Below, one piece after another: positions 1 to 7,934 of a DNA stretch of 57,286 nucleotides (positions within the stretch are counted from its first letter, which is position 1; each line of letters opens with the position of its first letter). The notes under the pieces are model-generated. The model saw nothing but the letters and a program-made list of their open reading frames with translations, did not search any database and was not told the origin of the DNA. Position numbers and translations under genes: made by a program. Origin of the DNA: Xanthobacteraceae bacterium (GTDB lineage Bacteria > Pseudomonadota > Alphaproteobacteria > Rhizobiales > Xanthobacteraceae); NCBI GenBank assembly GCA_022844205.1, contig JALHMF010000013.1, positions 1-57,286 on the forward strand, given 5' to 3'.

Positions 1-317
1 GTTCCGATGGCCTTTCGCCGGGCCTTGCGCTTGCGAACTGTCAGCCCTTCCTCGCGGTAGAGCCGATAGATACGGTTGACGCCTGACGGCTCACCCTGTT
101 CCCGCAGCAGAATGAACAGACGGCGGTAACCGAACCGACGGCGCTGGTTGGCAAGATCACGCAGGCGGGTGCGCAGCTCGATGTCAAGCGGTCGTCGGGA
201 CTGATAGCGGATCATCTTGCGATCGGCGGCAACGAGGCTGCAGGCCCGGCGCTCGCTCATCTGCAGAACGTTACGAAGATGAGCGACAGCCTCGCGCTTG
301 GCGGCGGGCCCTACCAT
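1..317 (-). CDS. IS3-family transposase OrfB, N-terminal part (truncated by window)
   Basis: This frame lies -1 relative to OrfA and starts MVGPAAKREAVAHLRN. It continues with QMSERRACSLVAADRK, RFGYRRLFILLREQG and VNRIYRLYREEGL, the conserved HTH_21 region that precedes the DDE integrase core in IS3 OrfB proteins. The catalytic DDE residues lie beyond the window. In this family the active transposase is an OrfA-OrfB fusion made by -1 frameshifting; OrfB may also start at its own ATG (315-317). No stop codon or lesion is visible in the part present. Confidence 0.88.
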   Translation of the reverse strand, partial: MVGPAAKREAVAHLRNVLQMSERRACSLVAADRKMIRYQSRRPLDIELRTRLRDLANQRRRFGYRRLFILLREQGEPSGVNRIYRLYREEGLTVRKRKARRKAIG

Positions 318-577
318 TTTTTTGACAGAAGCTCCTTCAGTGCAGCCTGGTCCAGGATCGACTCCGCCAGCAGCTTCTTCAGCTTGCGGTTCTCGTCTTC
401 CAGCGACCGCAGACGCTTGGCGTCCGACACGTCCATGCCGCCGTACTTGGCCTTCCAGTTGTACAGTGTCGCTTCCGAGATGCCGTGCTTGCGGGCCAGA
501 TCGGCTGTCTTCGCGCCGGCCTCGTGCTCCCGCAAAACCACGATGATCTGTTCTTCAGTGAACCGCTTCCGCTTCAT
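311..577 (-). CDS. IS3-family transposase OrfA (helix-turn-helix subunit)
   Basis: This 88-residue protein has the N-terminal HTH of IS3/IS911 OrfA proteins: RFTEEQIIVVLREHEAG, then DLARKHGISEATLYNW, which would bind the element's ends. Next come a GGMDVSDAKRL linker and a leucine-rich helix (LEDENRKLKKLLAE) expected to dimerise with the OrfAB product. The start is supported by a GGGGAC ribosome binding site just upstream. The frame ends in SKKW-stop right after a run of seven A, where a -1 shift would carry ribosomes into orfB. Confidence 0.92.
   Translation of the reverse strand: MKRKRFTEEQIIVVLREHEAGAKTADLARKHGISEATLYNWKAKYGGMDVSDAKRLRSLEDENRKLKKLLAESILDQAALKELLSKKW
317..323 (-). other. 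Predicted -1 ribosomal frameshift site of the IS
   Basis: A run of seven A on the minus strand (T7 on the plus strand) sits a few bases before the OrfA stop codon. Read as A-AAA-AAA, it places orfB in the -1 frame. Poly-A heptamers are the usual slippery sequence of IS3-family elements. The site is inferred from sequence and family precedent. Confidence 0.7.
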
Positions 578-696
578 CGTCCGTCCCCTTTCTGAGGCCG
601 GACTCTAACTCCGCGTGGAGGAAAAACTCAGTGGCAGGTCACAGCCCAACAATCCAAATTTGGTTTAGGCCTTTCTTTTCATCCAGCGTTAAAATA

Positions 697-723
697 AAAC
701 GCCGGGCTTAAAGCCCGGCGTTT
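697..723. terminator. Strong palindromic terminator
   Basis: Two perfectly complementary 13-base arms (AAACGCCGGGCTT and its complement) are separated by one base, so the hairpin closes with a few unpaired bases. A-rich sequence on one side and T-rich on the other allow it to work in both directions. It lies about 20 bases past the stop of the small secreted-protein gene (744-1094, minus strand) and would also insulate that gene from the IS. Confidence 0.8.
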
Positions 724-743
724 ATTTATCAATATAACGACCG

Positions 744-1094
744 TTAACAAATCCAACGTCCGCGATGCGTGCAATCGACGACATAACGTCCACGCGATGG
801 ATCGTAAACAGCCTGACCGCCACCCCTGTGGTAACCACCGTAGTAGTAGTGGCGACGATCGTGACGGCGAGCGCCTTCATAGATCAGGGCAAGCGCGCCG
901 AGACCGAGCAATGCACCGCCATAATGGCGGCCGCGCCAACGGCGAATAGGGGTTACATCGTCTGTCGGTGCCGCTTCCTTCAGCGCCCCGCTGTTCGAAG
1001 CAAGCGGTGCGGAAAATGTCGGGTTGATCGCGCCAACTGTCACCGTTGCGGCGACACCTAGTACGAGCATCGTCTTGGTGAGAAACCTTTTCAT
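744..1094 (-). CDS. Small secreted glycine/tyrosine-rich protein
   Basis: This 116-residue protein starts with a clear signal peptide (MKRFLTKTMLVLGVAATVTV, likely cleaved after TFSA). The start is fixed by a GGAG box about nine bases upstream; the longer frame to 1121 has no such support. The mature part has a polar segment, a short hydrophobic Gly/Leu stretch (GGALLGLGALALIYEG) and a basic tail rich in His, Arg, Tyr and Gly. It ends VDCTHRGRWIC with two cysteines. Small envelope proteins of this look, some similar to the BA14K family, are common in Hyphomicrobiales. I cannot assign a function. A strong terminator follows directly. Confidence 0.75.
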   Translation of the reverse strand: MKRFLTKTMLVLGVAATVTVGAINPTFSAPLASNSGALKEAAPTDDVTPIRRWRGRHYGGALLGLGALALIYEGARRHDRRHYYYGGYHRGGGQAVYDPSRGRYVVDCTHRGRWIC

Positions 1095-1187
1095 TGTCTC
1101 CACTCCTAGCCTTAGGCCCATTTATACGATGATAACGTCGAGCTCGACATAAGTATCCAAAGAAATTTCACAATACTGCGAGCGCTT

Positions 1188-1203
1188 ATGAACGAGTGTT
1201 CAT
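1188..1203. promoter_or_regulatory. Candidate operator, perfect palindrome ATGAAC-GAGT-GTTCAT
   Basis: A perfect inverted repeat with six-base arms and a four-base spacer lies about 95 bases upstream of the secreted-protein start at 1094. TetR-type repressors often bind sites of this size and style. No TetR gene is in the neighbourhood, so the assignment is a guess from symmetry and position. Confidence 0.3.
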
Positions 1204-1406
1204 GAGTCGTTGAAATTTTCGGCTTTCTTAAGCTATTTCCCGATGCAGTTTTCTGAGTGCAAAACCTTTCGACCCTCGTCGGGTGCAGGGTCAACGTAGG
1301 AATGCAGGTACCGAAGCCATAGGTTTACATTGGCAGCGCCTGTTATCCGGCAATGCTTAGAAGTCACACATGCGCTAAAAAAGCATAAAAAATGCAGAGC
1401 TCTGTT

Positions 1407-2390
1407 CTAACGAATCCCCATAGGGAGCAGGCGCAGCTTACGGATTAGCCCGACGCTTTTTCTAGTTCTTGTCGGATCTGTATCTGGAAGCGTGCGAAGT
1501 GTGTGAGCGATGTTTCCTGGGCGGTCTGTTCGACGCGTCATCAGTTCGTGAACGTGCGGCTGAAAGAATGACGGATTCGAAAACTCAACAGCCCATCGAT
1601 CATCATAGGGATAATCCTTAAAGCGAATCGCTTCACCAACTGTGTCCTTGGAATAACGGTTCACGTTGTAGAAAACGTCGCCAGGCTTTAGCAATTGGTG
1701 GATCAGATTGAAATAACCGGCAATTACACCACGATTCATTTCCATCATTGACCGAGTGTTTATGAGCAGGCTTGCGGTTTTAACGTGCTGCGAGAGCCAT
1801 CCTGGAAGCAATGTGAAGTCGTAATCTTCCGGTTCAATCGGTTTACCGTTTGTGAAGTCGTCGAACAGATAAAATTTTGCGCTCGGATTTAACTGAAATA
1901 GATAATAGGTTTGCAGCGTGAGGGCTTCCGGCAGATCTAGTGAAACATAAGAAGCCTTTGGAATTCGTTTCTTCAGCTTGTGCGCAAGGCCGCCGTACCC
2001 ACCACCAATCTCAACGATGATGTTTGTGTCGCCCATCTCGACGTAGCTAATCTTCCAGAGATACTCGCACAAAACCAGTTCGTGAAAATTGATCTGCCGG
2101 CCACTGATCTTGTGCGTGACCGGATGGCCTATCTCTGTTTCGGAATATCGGTCAATCCAGTCCGCGCCGACAACGCGCGAAAGGCGCTCATAAGCATCGG
2201 CGGTTTTGAACCATCCTGCTTTGTCCTCTAGGTCCGCTTTCAGGGTGTTTGAACGGAAGCGTTGAATCTCGTCTGAACGCAGCATGCTTTGCATTTTTGG
2301 AGTGAAGAACATCTCCCAGTGTTTTGATTTCGCGCCGGGTTCGTAGGCTGCAAGCATTAGGTCAAGGTTTCGAATAAGTCTCTCGCGCAT
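1407..2390 (-). CDS. Putative sugar O-methyltransferase family protein
   Basis: This protein has a SAM-binding core: IIVEIGGGYGGLAHKL is motif I, followed by the acidic strand VSLDLPEAL and later SLLINTRSMMEM and LLKPGDVFYNVNR. The overall look matches a family annotated as putative sugar O-methyltransferase, usually found in polysaccharide or glycan loci. I chose the ATG at 2390 because a GAGG box precedes it; an upstream TTG at 2435 would add 15 residues. Base composition is clearly less GC-rich than that of the neighbours, which suggests transfer. The natural substrate cannot be told from sequence, and no glycan cluster surrounds it. Confidence 0.6.
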   Translation of the reverse strand: MRERLIRNLDLMLAAYEPGAKSKHWEMFFTPKMQSMLRSDEIQRFRSNTLKADLEDKAGWFKTADAYERLSRVVGADWIDRYSETEIGHPVTHKISGRQINFHELVLCEYLWKISYVEMGDTNIIVEIGGGYGGLAHKLKKRIPKASYVSLDLPEALTLQTYYLFQLNPSAKFYLFDDFTNGKPIEPEDYDFTLLPGWLSQHVKTASLLINTRSMMEMNRGVIAGYFNLIHQLLKPGDVFYNVNRYSKDTVGEAIRFKDYPYDDRWAVEFSNPSFFQPHVHELMTRRTDRPGNIAHTLRTLPDTDPTRTRKSVGLIRKLRLLPMGIR

Positions 2391-2626
2391 GCACGAACCC
2401 TCAATTCTTTCTAATTGTCCATTCACTTTGAACAATCGAGTACCTGACTAAAGGTCAGTTGCTCCCAAAATCAATCAGTATCACCGCAAAGAAATTCAGT
2501 GCGTTAGGAGTCTCAAATTCTAAAGAAATGACATAAAAAAACGACGAGAAGTCTCATGGGACTTTTTTCAAATATCCCAAATTTCTTATAGTTGATTAGG
2601 AAGTAGGGGCAAGTGATTGAAAAGAT

Positions 2627-2701
2627 TGGTGAGCCCGGATGGAGTCGAACCATCGACACCCTGATTAAAAGTCAGGTGCTCTACCGCTGAGCTACGGGCC
2701 C
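2627..2701 (-). tRNA. tRNA-Lys (anticodon TTT)
   Basis: The gene reads leftward from 2701. It shows a GGGCCCG acceptor strand paired to CGGGCTC, a D arm with AGCTCAGCGGTAGAGC, an anticodon loop CTTTTAA (anticodon TTT at 2667-2669), a TTCGACTC T loop and an encoded CCA (2627-2629). All arms pair, so it looks functional. It separates the AT-richer methyltransferase gene from the GC-rich amidohydrolase. Confidence 0.95.
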
Positions 2702-2887
2702 TTCTGCGGGGCAGAGGTACGGGCGCTGTTGCGCCGCGTCAATAGTGGGCAGGAATCGCCGCTCTCTAGCTATCCCGGAACTCCGACGCCGCCCGTAACC
2801 CGAGCAAATGCGCGAATTTTTGGCGTCTGCCGATCCTGTCTGGCGAGGCACCGCCGCACGCACTAATGTGCAGGCCGAGGAGTACCC

Positions 2888-4051
2888 ATGCCCGTCCTGA
2901 ATCACATCGCCGGCCGCGTCGAGGAAATCGCCGAATGGCGGCACGACCTGCACATGCATCCCGAGCTGCAATATGATGTCCACCGCACGGCGGCGACCGT
3001 CGCGGAGAAACTGAAGGCGTTCGGCTGCGACGAGATCGTGCCGGGCATCGGCCGCACCGGCGTTGTCGGCGTCATCCACGGCAAGAAGAAGGGGGCCAAG
3101 GTCGTGGCCTTGCGCGCCGACATGGATGCGCTGCCGTTGCAGGAAATGACCGGTCTGCCCTACGCCTCGAAGACACCCGGCAAGATGCACGCCTGCGGCC
3201 ATGACGGCCACACCGCGATGCTGCTCGGAGCCGCGCGGCATTTGTGCGAGACACGGAATTTCGATGGTACCGCGGTGGTGATTTTCCAGCCCGCCGAGGA
3301 AGGCGGCGCCGGCGCCAAGGCCATGATCGACGACGGCCTGTTCGAGCGCTTCGGCATCCACGAAGTCTACGGCATGCACAACTATCCGGGACAAGCGGTC
3401 GGCACCTTCGCGATGCGTCCGGGTGCGATCATGGCGGCGGCGGATCGGCTGCGCATCGACATCGAAGGCAAGGGCGGCCACGCGGCACGCCCGCACCGGG
3501 CGATCGATACCATCGTTGTCGGTGCCGCGATCATCAATGCGTTGCAAACCATTGTCTCGCGCAACGTCGATCCGATCGACAACGCGGTTGTTTCCATCAC
3601 GCAGTTCGAAGGCGGCCATACCGACAACGTGATTCCGCAAACCGCCTTCATGCGCGGCACCTGCCGTAGCCTGAAGCCGGAAGTGCGCGACCTGCTCGAA
3701 AAGCGGGTGAAGGAAGTCGTGGAGGGCATTGCCGCCCTGCATGGCGCCGTCGCGAAGGTTCACTATGGCCGCGACTATCCGGTGGTGGTGAACGATCCGG
3801 GCGCGGTGGAATTCGCCGAGTCGGTCGCCACCGAGATCGCTGGCAAGGACAATGTGAATCCGAACGTGCTGCCGGTGATGGGCGGCGAGGACTTCGCCTT
3901 CATGCTGCAGAAGCGGCCGGGTGCGTTCATCTTCATGGGCAACGGCGACACCGCGAACCTGCATCACCCGGCTTACGACTTCAACGACAAGGCGATCCCG
4001 TTCGGCGCCAGCTACTGGGTGCGGCTCGTGGAAAAGGCGATGCCCGCGTGA
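2888..4051 (+). CDS. M20-family amidohydrolase (hippurate hydrolase/IAA-amino acid hydrolase type)
   Basis: This 387-residue cytoplasmic metal-dependent hydrolase cleaves N-acyl amino acids or similar amides. The family signatures are in order: WRHDLHMHPELQ near residue 20, the metal-binding MHACGHDGHTAML near 100, FQPAEEGGAGAKAM near 135 with the catalytic Glu, a dimerisation domain from about 190, and MGGEDFAFML near 335. No signal peptide is seen and the length is normal. The start has a GAGGAG box. Its stop overlaps the GTG start of the next gene, so the two are probably co-translated. The substrate is unknown. Confidence 0.88.
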   Translation: MPVLNHIAGRVEEIAEWRHDLHMHPELQYDVHRTAATVAEKLKAFGCDEIVPGIGRTGVVGVIHGKKKGAKVVALRADMDALPLQEMTGLPYASKTPGKMHACGHDGHTAMLLGAARHLCETRNFDGTAVVIFQPAEEGGAGAKAMIDDGLFERFGIHEVYGMHNYPGQAVGTFAMRPGAIMAAADRLRIDIEGKGGHAARPHRAIDTIVVGAAIINALQTIVSRNVDPIDNAVVSITQFEGGHTDNVIPQTAFMRGTCRSLKPEVRDLLEKRVKEVVEGIAALHGAVAKVHYGRDYPVVVNDPGAVEFAESVATEIAGKDNVNPNVLPVMGGEDFAFMLQKRPGAFIFMGNGDTANLHHPAYDFNDKAIPFGASYWVRLVEKAMPA

Positions 4052-4278
4052 GGATGTACGCGCTGGCCGTCGCGATCCTGCTGCAGGCGGCGGGCTGGAT
4101 TTCCGTTATAACCGCTGGCGTGTTTGCCTATCGGCAGTTCTATGCGGTTCCCGGCTGGATCGCGAAATATTCGGGCCTGGGCGCGTTTCGTCCGTTTCTT
4201 CCGGCGACTATCGCCGCGATTGGACTCATCCTGGTTGCGCTCGGTGTGCTTCTTCACCTGAACGCGCGCCGAAATTAA
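4048..4278 (+). CDS. Small two-helix membrane protein
   Basis: This 76-residue protein starts at a GTG that overlaps the stop of the amidohydrolase (GTGA), so translation is likely coupled. It has two hydrophobic helices (about residues 4-27 and 51-70) joined by a short aromatic loop (FYAVPGWIAKYSGLGAF). I do not recognise the family. Apart from the coupling, nothing links it to the hydrolase's chemistry. Confidence 0.65.
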   Translation: MRMYALAVAILLQAAGWISVITAGVFAYRQFYAVPGWIAKYSGLGAFRPFLPATIAAIGLILVALGVLLHLNARRN

Positions 4279-4285
4279 ATCGCCT

Positions 4286-4615
4286 TCAAAGATGTTTCGG
4301 TACGACGAACATCAAACAGACCGCGGCGAACCAGGCGCACAGACCGAGAAAAACCGCGAGCCGGTAGTCGACCTTGTCGGCCAGAAAATACGCGGTGCCG
4401 AGGAAGGCGAGATAGACCGGCACCGTCTTTGCCGCGGCGGTGGCGGTTTCGTGAATTCCCTCGACGCTTCCCTTCGAGCCGACCGCGAGCAGCGCGAAGA
4501 TCGTAAAGATCGGAAATAGCGGCAGAATGCCGGGCAATATGTTACCGCGCTTCGAAGCCCAGACGATCGAGGCAGTGACGAGCCCGCCCAGCAGGCCTTT
4601 CCAGAGAATGTCCAA
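4286..4615 (-). CDS. GlpM-family membrane protein
   Basis: This 109-residue protein begins at a TTG (LDILWKGLLGG) preceded by an AAGGAA box; no ATG fits. Four hydrophobic segments fill almost the whole length. The pattern ILPLFPIFTIFAL, then a polar loop and TVPVYLAFLGTAYFL, resembles GlpM-family proteins. GlpM has been linked to alginate production in Pseudomonas, but its molecular role is unclear. The gene converges on the small membrane protein at 4048-4278 with only seven bases between the stops. Confidence 0.6.
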   Translation of the reverse strand: MDILWKGLLGGLVTASIVWASKRGNILPGILPLFPIFTIFALLAVGSKGSVEGIHETATAAAKTVPVYLAFLGTAYFLADKVDYRLAVFLGLCAWFAAVCLMFVVPKHL

Positions 4616-4705
4616 GGATGATTTCCTTTGCAGCGGATGAAGAACGCCAAAGAATAAGCACAGGCACACTCTAGGCGGCAGTAAAAAATCAAGAGACAAT
4701 GACCT

Positions 4706-5614
4706 ATGCACCGAAATGCCATAGCCTTGATCTCGGACAAGAATATTTTTCCAGCCGCCGTGTTTCTGGCGCATAAACTGATCCAGTTCAATTCTCGCTC
4801 GGACACTGACGTTGTTATCCTGTCGGACTGGAAGTCGGGGTTCGCCGATGCACGGGCTCTCGTGCCGAACGTCGTTCTGCTCGAATGCGATTTCGAAGAG
4901 CCCGACTATGGGATGCATCGGCCTACTTTTCGAGAGAAAACTGCATATTATCTAATTTGCATGCCGCATTCATTGGCGGATTACTCGCGCATCCTGTACC
5001 TCGACATCGACATCTATGTCGCATCCGGAAAACCGTTTGATTTGTTCGATCTCAATCTGGGCAGGCATCCGATCGCCGCGGTGCGCGACATCAACATGAT
5101 GTTCCGCGCACGCCACCTCAATAGCGGGGTTGTGCTGATCGATGCCGATGTCTACCGGCAGACCGGCATGGAGGAAAAAGCCTTTGACTTGATCAGAACG
5201 AAGGAAAAACTTTCACCGATCGCTCGCGATCAAGTGATCCTGAACGAGCTGTACAAAGGCAACTGGCTCGAACTTTCGCCAAGCTTCAATCAGAGTTCAA
5301 AATACATGCGTACGGAACTCGCCGATGCGTTTCCGCCGGAAATTCTTCACTTCATTGGTCCAGTGAAACAATGGAGTACGCCGTCATTCGCGGAAAACCA
5401 TCCCGCGCGAACTGGACTAGTCGATTTTCTTGCTGGCTCGCCCTGGAAAGATTTTGTTGGCTCCTCGCAGGTTCTTCCGGAACTATTGAAGACGCAAATA
5501 TCGAGACTGTCGGACATGGGAGCGAATACAAACGATTTCGTCGCTTTCCTGAAAACGACGGAGTTCGCCGACGTTGTTCAGGGCCTCACGAAGCCGCGGC
5601 TGGATTGCTTGTGA
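4706..5614 (+). CDS. Glycosyltransferase family 8 protein
   Basis: This 302-residue protein has the GT8 pattern: an N-terminal Rossmann-like start (AIALISDKNIFPAAVFLAHKL), the metal- and nucleotide-sugar-binding DxD motif in RILYLDIDIYV (near residue 98), the HLNSGVVLIDADVY segment (near 140), DQVILNELYKG and a late LHFIGPVKQW. These enzymes move a sugar from UDP-sugar to a lipopolysaccharide core or similar acceptor on the cytoplasmic face. Composition is less GC-rich than the neighbours and no other glycan genes adjoin, so it may be an acquired surface-modification gene. The exact sugar and acceptor are unknown. Confidence 0.8.
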   Translation: MHRNAIALISDKNIFPAAVFLAHKLIQFNSRSDTDVVILSDWKSGFADARALVPNVVLLECDFEEPDYGMHRPTFREKTAYYLICMPHSLADYSRILYLDIDIYVASGKPFDLFDLNLGRHPIAAVRDINMMFRARHLNSGVVLIDADVYRQTGMEEKAFDLIRTKEKLSPIARDQVILNELYKGNWLELSPSFNQSSKYMRTELADAFPPEILHFIGPVKQWSTPSFAENHPARTGLVDFLAGSPWKDFVGSSQVLPELLKTQISRLSDMGANTNDFVAFLKTTEFADVVQGLTKPRLDCL

Positions 5615-5774
5615 CCTGCCCGAAGGGGTTTGTGCTCTCGTCGTTTTGTAAATTTGCCACACGGCGGAGTCAGAATTTTGCTCTGCGGCATAAGGATGGA
5701 GCAATTTACGCGCGTATTAACGCCGAGATGTTCCATCGTTCGGCGTATTTCTCCGGCTTCCCAACTTCGCGCAA

Positions 5775-6056
5775 TTGTCCGAGACTGTTGGTATTCAAAC
5801 TGGTGGCATTCGACCGCCGGAAAAACGCAAGACGAGGGAGGTCAGCTATGCGTTCACCGAGCATTGCGAGTCTGTTGGCTTGCGAAACGCGGGGCCGAGA
5901 TTTCAGTCCAAGCAGCGCATCGACTACCTGATCCATTCGCTCAAGGAGTTCCGCGACAACCAGCGTTCCGGCGCGGACACCCTGATGGCGGCGGCGATCT
6001 TCGGCGCCTCGGATGCCGAACTTGTTGCGCTTGCACACTATGCGGCCTCAAAATAA
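5775..6056 (+). pseudogene. Remnant of a class I cytochrome c (C-terminal half, heme site missing)
   Basis: The open frame of 93 codons ends with a segment typical of the last two helices of small c-type cytochromes: IDYLIHSLKEFRDNQRSG, then TLMAAAIFGASDAELVALAH. No CxxCH heme-binding motif occurs in this frame or in the other forward frames back to 5615. At the expected place it reads CESVG, which could be a decayed CxxCH. No signal peptide is visible either. I read it as a truncated pseudogene, probably of a periplasmic electron carrier. Apart from this remnant, the stretch 5615-6200 shows nothing I can recognise. Confidence 0.55.
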
Positions 6057-6200
6057 GCCGATGAAATCGCGTGATAAATCCGTTCCACGGCTTGCCGTGA
6101 ATGGACCGAAGGATCTTGTGCAACGAAACCAAACTTGCGCTAGAGTCTTGTGATAAGGCTGGTGTTCGAAACGGGCGAAAAACCTGAAGGGAATTACGTT

Positions 6201-6275
6201 ATGGCATGGACCAAACCCACCCTCGTCGAAGTCTGCATCGGCATGGAAGTCACCGGCTACGAATCCGCCGAGTAA
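6201..6275 (+). CDS. pqqA: PQQ precursor peptide PqqA
   Basis: This 24-residue peptide carries the glutamate and tyrosine from which pyrroloquinoline quinone is built, E16 and Y20 in MEVTGYESAE, with the required three-residue spacing. It begins MAWTKPTLVEVC, a close match to other PqqA peptides. An AAGGGAA box lies about eight bases upstream of the ATG. It is the first gene of pqqABCDE and is followed after 28 bases by pqqB. PqqD would present it to the radical SAM enzyme PqqE. Confidence 0.96.
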   Translation: MAWTKPTLVEVCIGMEVTGYESAE

Positions 6276-6303
6276 ATAGCGGCGCCTCCGCGCGCCTGTT
6301 CTC

Positions 6304-7200
6304 ATGCCGCGCCTGACCGCCATTGTTCTCGGATCGGCGGCAGGCGGCGGCTTTCCACAATGGAATTGCCGCTGTCCCGTCTGCGCACTCGCGTGGGAAA
6401 GCGACCCGCGCGTGAAAGAACGTACGCAGACCAGCGTTGCCGTAAGCGGCGACGGCAAGCACTGGACATTACTGAACGCTTCCCCCGATCTGCGCGAACA
6501 GATCGCCCGCACGGCCGATTTGCAGCCGCGCGTTTCGAAGCGGGAAAGTCCGATTGCCGCCGTGCTGCTCACGGGTGCCGAGATCGATCAGGCAGCCGGG
6601 CTGCTGCATCTGCGCGAGGGGCAGGAGTTTTCCTTGTTTGCGACGGCCCAAACGCAAAACACGCTTGCAGCCAATCCGATGTTTGAGGCGCTTTCACCGA
6701 ACTTCGTGAAACGCGAGCGCATTGCGCTGGGCGATAAGTTCACGCTGCCCGGCGGGCTGCAAGCGGAACTCTTTTCCGTGCCGGGCAAGGTGCCGCTCTA
6801 TCTCGAAGGGTCCGGCACCATGCAGGAAGGCACGAATGTCGGGATCGATATTTCCGCGGGAGGTGCCCGGCTCGTCTTTATTCCGGGGGCGGCGTCCATT
6901 CCCGATCCGCTGATGCAGCGGATCGGCACCGCCGACACGGTGCTGTTCGATGGCACACTGTTCACCGACGATGAAATGATCCGGCTCGGCGTCGGCGAAA
7001 AAACCGGCTTGCGCATGGGCCATATGCCGGTGAGCGGCGAAGGCGGCTCGATGCGCGCGCTTGCATCGGTGCGTGCACGGCGCATCTATATTCACATCAA
7101 CAACACCAATCCGCTGCTGATCGAGGATTCCCGCGAACGGGCGGAAGTGGAGCGGAACGGCTTCGAGATCGCCGAGGACGGAATGGAGATCGAGGTTTGA
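6304..7200 (+). CDS. pqqB: PQQ biosynthesis protein PqqB
   Basis: This 298-residue protein has the metallo-beta-lactamase fold and is reported to be the iron-dependent hydroxylase of the tyrosine part during PQQ formation. It shows the PqqB hallmarks: VLGSAAGGGFPQWNCRCPVC near residue 10 with the Cys-x-Cys-x-x-Cys site, LNASPDLREQI near 58, LLTGAEIDQAAGLLHLREG near 90, GHMPVSGEGGSM near 240 and HINNTNPLL near 263. The metal-site region reads IDQ, where some relatives (for example the Klebsiella enzyme) have IDH. It overlaps pqqC by four bases (7197-7200). Confidence 0.95.
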   Translation: MPRLTAIVLGSAAGGGFPQWNCRCPVCALAWESDPRVKERTQTSVAVSGDGKHWTLLNASPDLREQIARTADLQPRVSKRESPIAAVLLTGAEIDQAAGLLHLREGQEFSLFATAQTQNTLAANPMFEALSPNFVKRERIALGDKFTLPGGLQAELFSVPGKVPLYLEGSGTMQEGTNVGIDISAGGARLVFIPGAASIPDPLMQRIGTADTVLFDGTLFTDDEMIRLGVGEKTGLRMGHMPVSGEGGSMRALASVRARRIYIHINNTNPLLIEDSRERAEVERNGFEIAEDGMEIEV

Positions 7201-7934
7201 AGCTGATGTCGGGCGATGAACTGGAAGCCGCACTCCGCGAGATCGGAGCGAAGCGCTATCATCGACTGCACAAGTTTCATGAAATGCTGCATGGCGGCCA
7301 CTGCACCAAGGGACAGGTGCAGGCCTGGGCTTTGAATCGCTACTATTATCAGGCGATGATCCCGATCAAGGATGCGAGCCTGATCGCGCGCGCGGACGAT
7401 TCCGCGCTCCGGCGCGAGTGGCGGAAGCGGCTCGAGGATCACGACGGCATCGCCGAGGACGATGGCGGGATTGCGCGCTGGCTGAAGCTGACCGACGCGC
7501 TCGGCCTCGACCGAGAACTCGTGCAGTCAACGCGCGCGATCCTGCCGGGCACGCGCTTCGCCGTCGATGCCTATGTGCGTTTCGTCCGCGAGAAGACGCT
7601 GCTCGAAGCGGTCGCATCATCGCTCACGGAACTATTCTCGCCCGTCATCATCAGCGAGCGCATGAGCGGGATGCTTGCGAACTATGAATTTGTGACCCCG
7701 GCGGCACTGTCCTACTTTGAAAAGCGTCCGCCGCAGGCCGGCCGCGACGCCGACTTCGCGCTCGACTATGTGAAGCGGCACGCCACCAAAACCCCGGAAC
7801 AGCAGCAACTGGTGCTCGCGGCCCTCGAATTCAAATGCAGCGTGCTTTGGGCGATGCTCGATGCGCTGTATCATGCCTATGTCGAGCCGAAATTCGTGCC
7901 GCACGGCGCGTTCCTGCCGGAGGACCAGAAGTGA
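7197..7934 (+). CDS. pqqC: Pyrroloquinoline-quinone synthase PqqC
   Basis: This 245-residue heme-oxygenase-like helical protein performs the final ring closure and eight-electron oxidation to PQQ without a metal. The typical stretches are present: YHRLHKFHEMLHGGHCTKGQ near residue 20 and ALNRYYYQAMIPIKDA near 45. Others are RMSGMLANYEFV near 155 and LEFKCSVLWAMLDALYHAY near 210. It starts inside the end of pqqB and its stop overlaps the GTG start of pqqD, so the operon is translationally coupled. Length is normal for the family. Confidence 0.96.
   Translation: MKLMSGDELEAALREIGAKRYHRLHKFHEMLHGGHCTKGQVQAWALNRYYYQAMIPIKDASLIARADDSALRREWRKRLEDHDGIAEDDGGIARWLKLTDALGLDRELVQSTRAILPGTRFAVDAYVRFVREKTLLEAVASSLTELFSPVIISERMSGMLANYEFVTPAALSYFEKRPPQAGRDADFALDYVKRHATKTPEQQQLVLAALEFKCSVLWAMLDALYHAYVEPKFVPHGAFLPEDQK

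Larger units (their letters stand above)
1..641 (-). mobile_element. IS3-family insertion sequence, cut by the window edge
   Basis: The element reads leftward. It holds a short orfA (311-577) and the start of orfB (317 down to 1), the usual two-frame layout of IS3-family elements. Its outer end is probably at 641, where the minus strand begins TGACCTGCCACTGA, which resembles IS3-family inverted repeat ends; this boundary is inferred because the other end lies outside the window. The OrfA sequence (MKRKRFTEEQI start, YNWKAKYGGM core, leucine-zipper-like tail) points to the IS407-type subgroup. What is visible looks intact and not decayed. Confidence 0.85.

Noticed and set aside
2627-2701. tRNA-Lys as the attachment site of an integrated island
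   Set aside because: No integrase gene is near it and I saw no repeat of the tRNA 3' end within the window.
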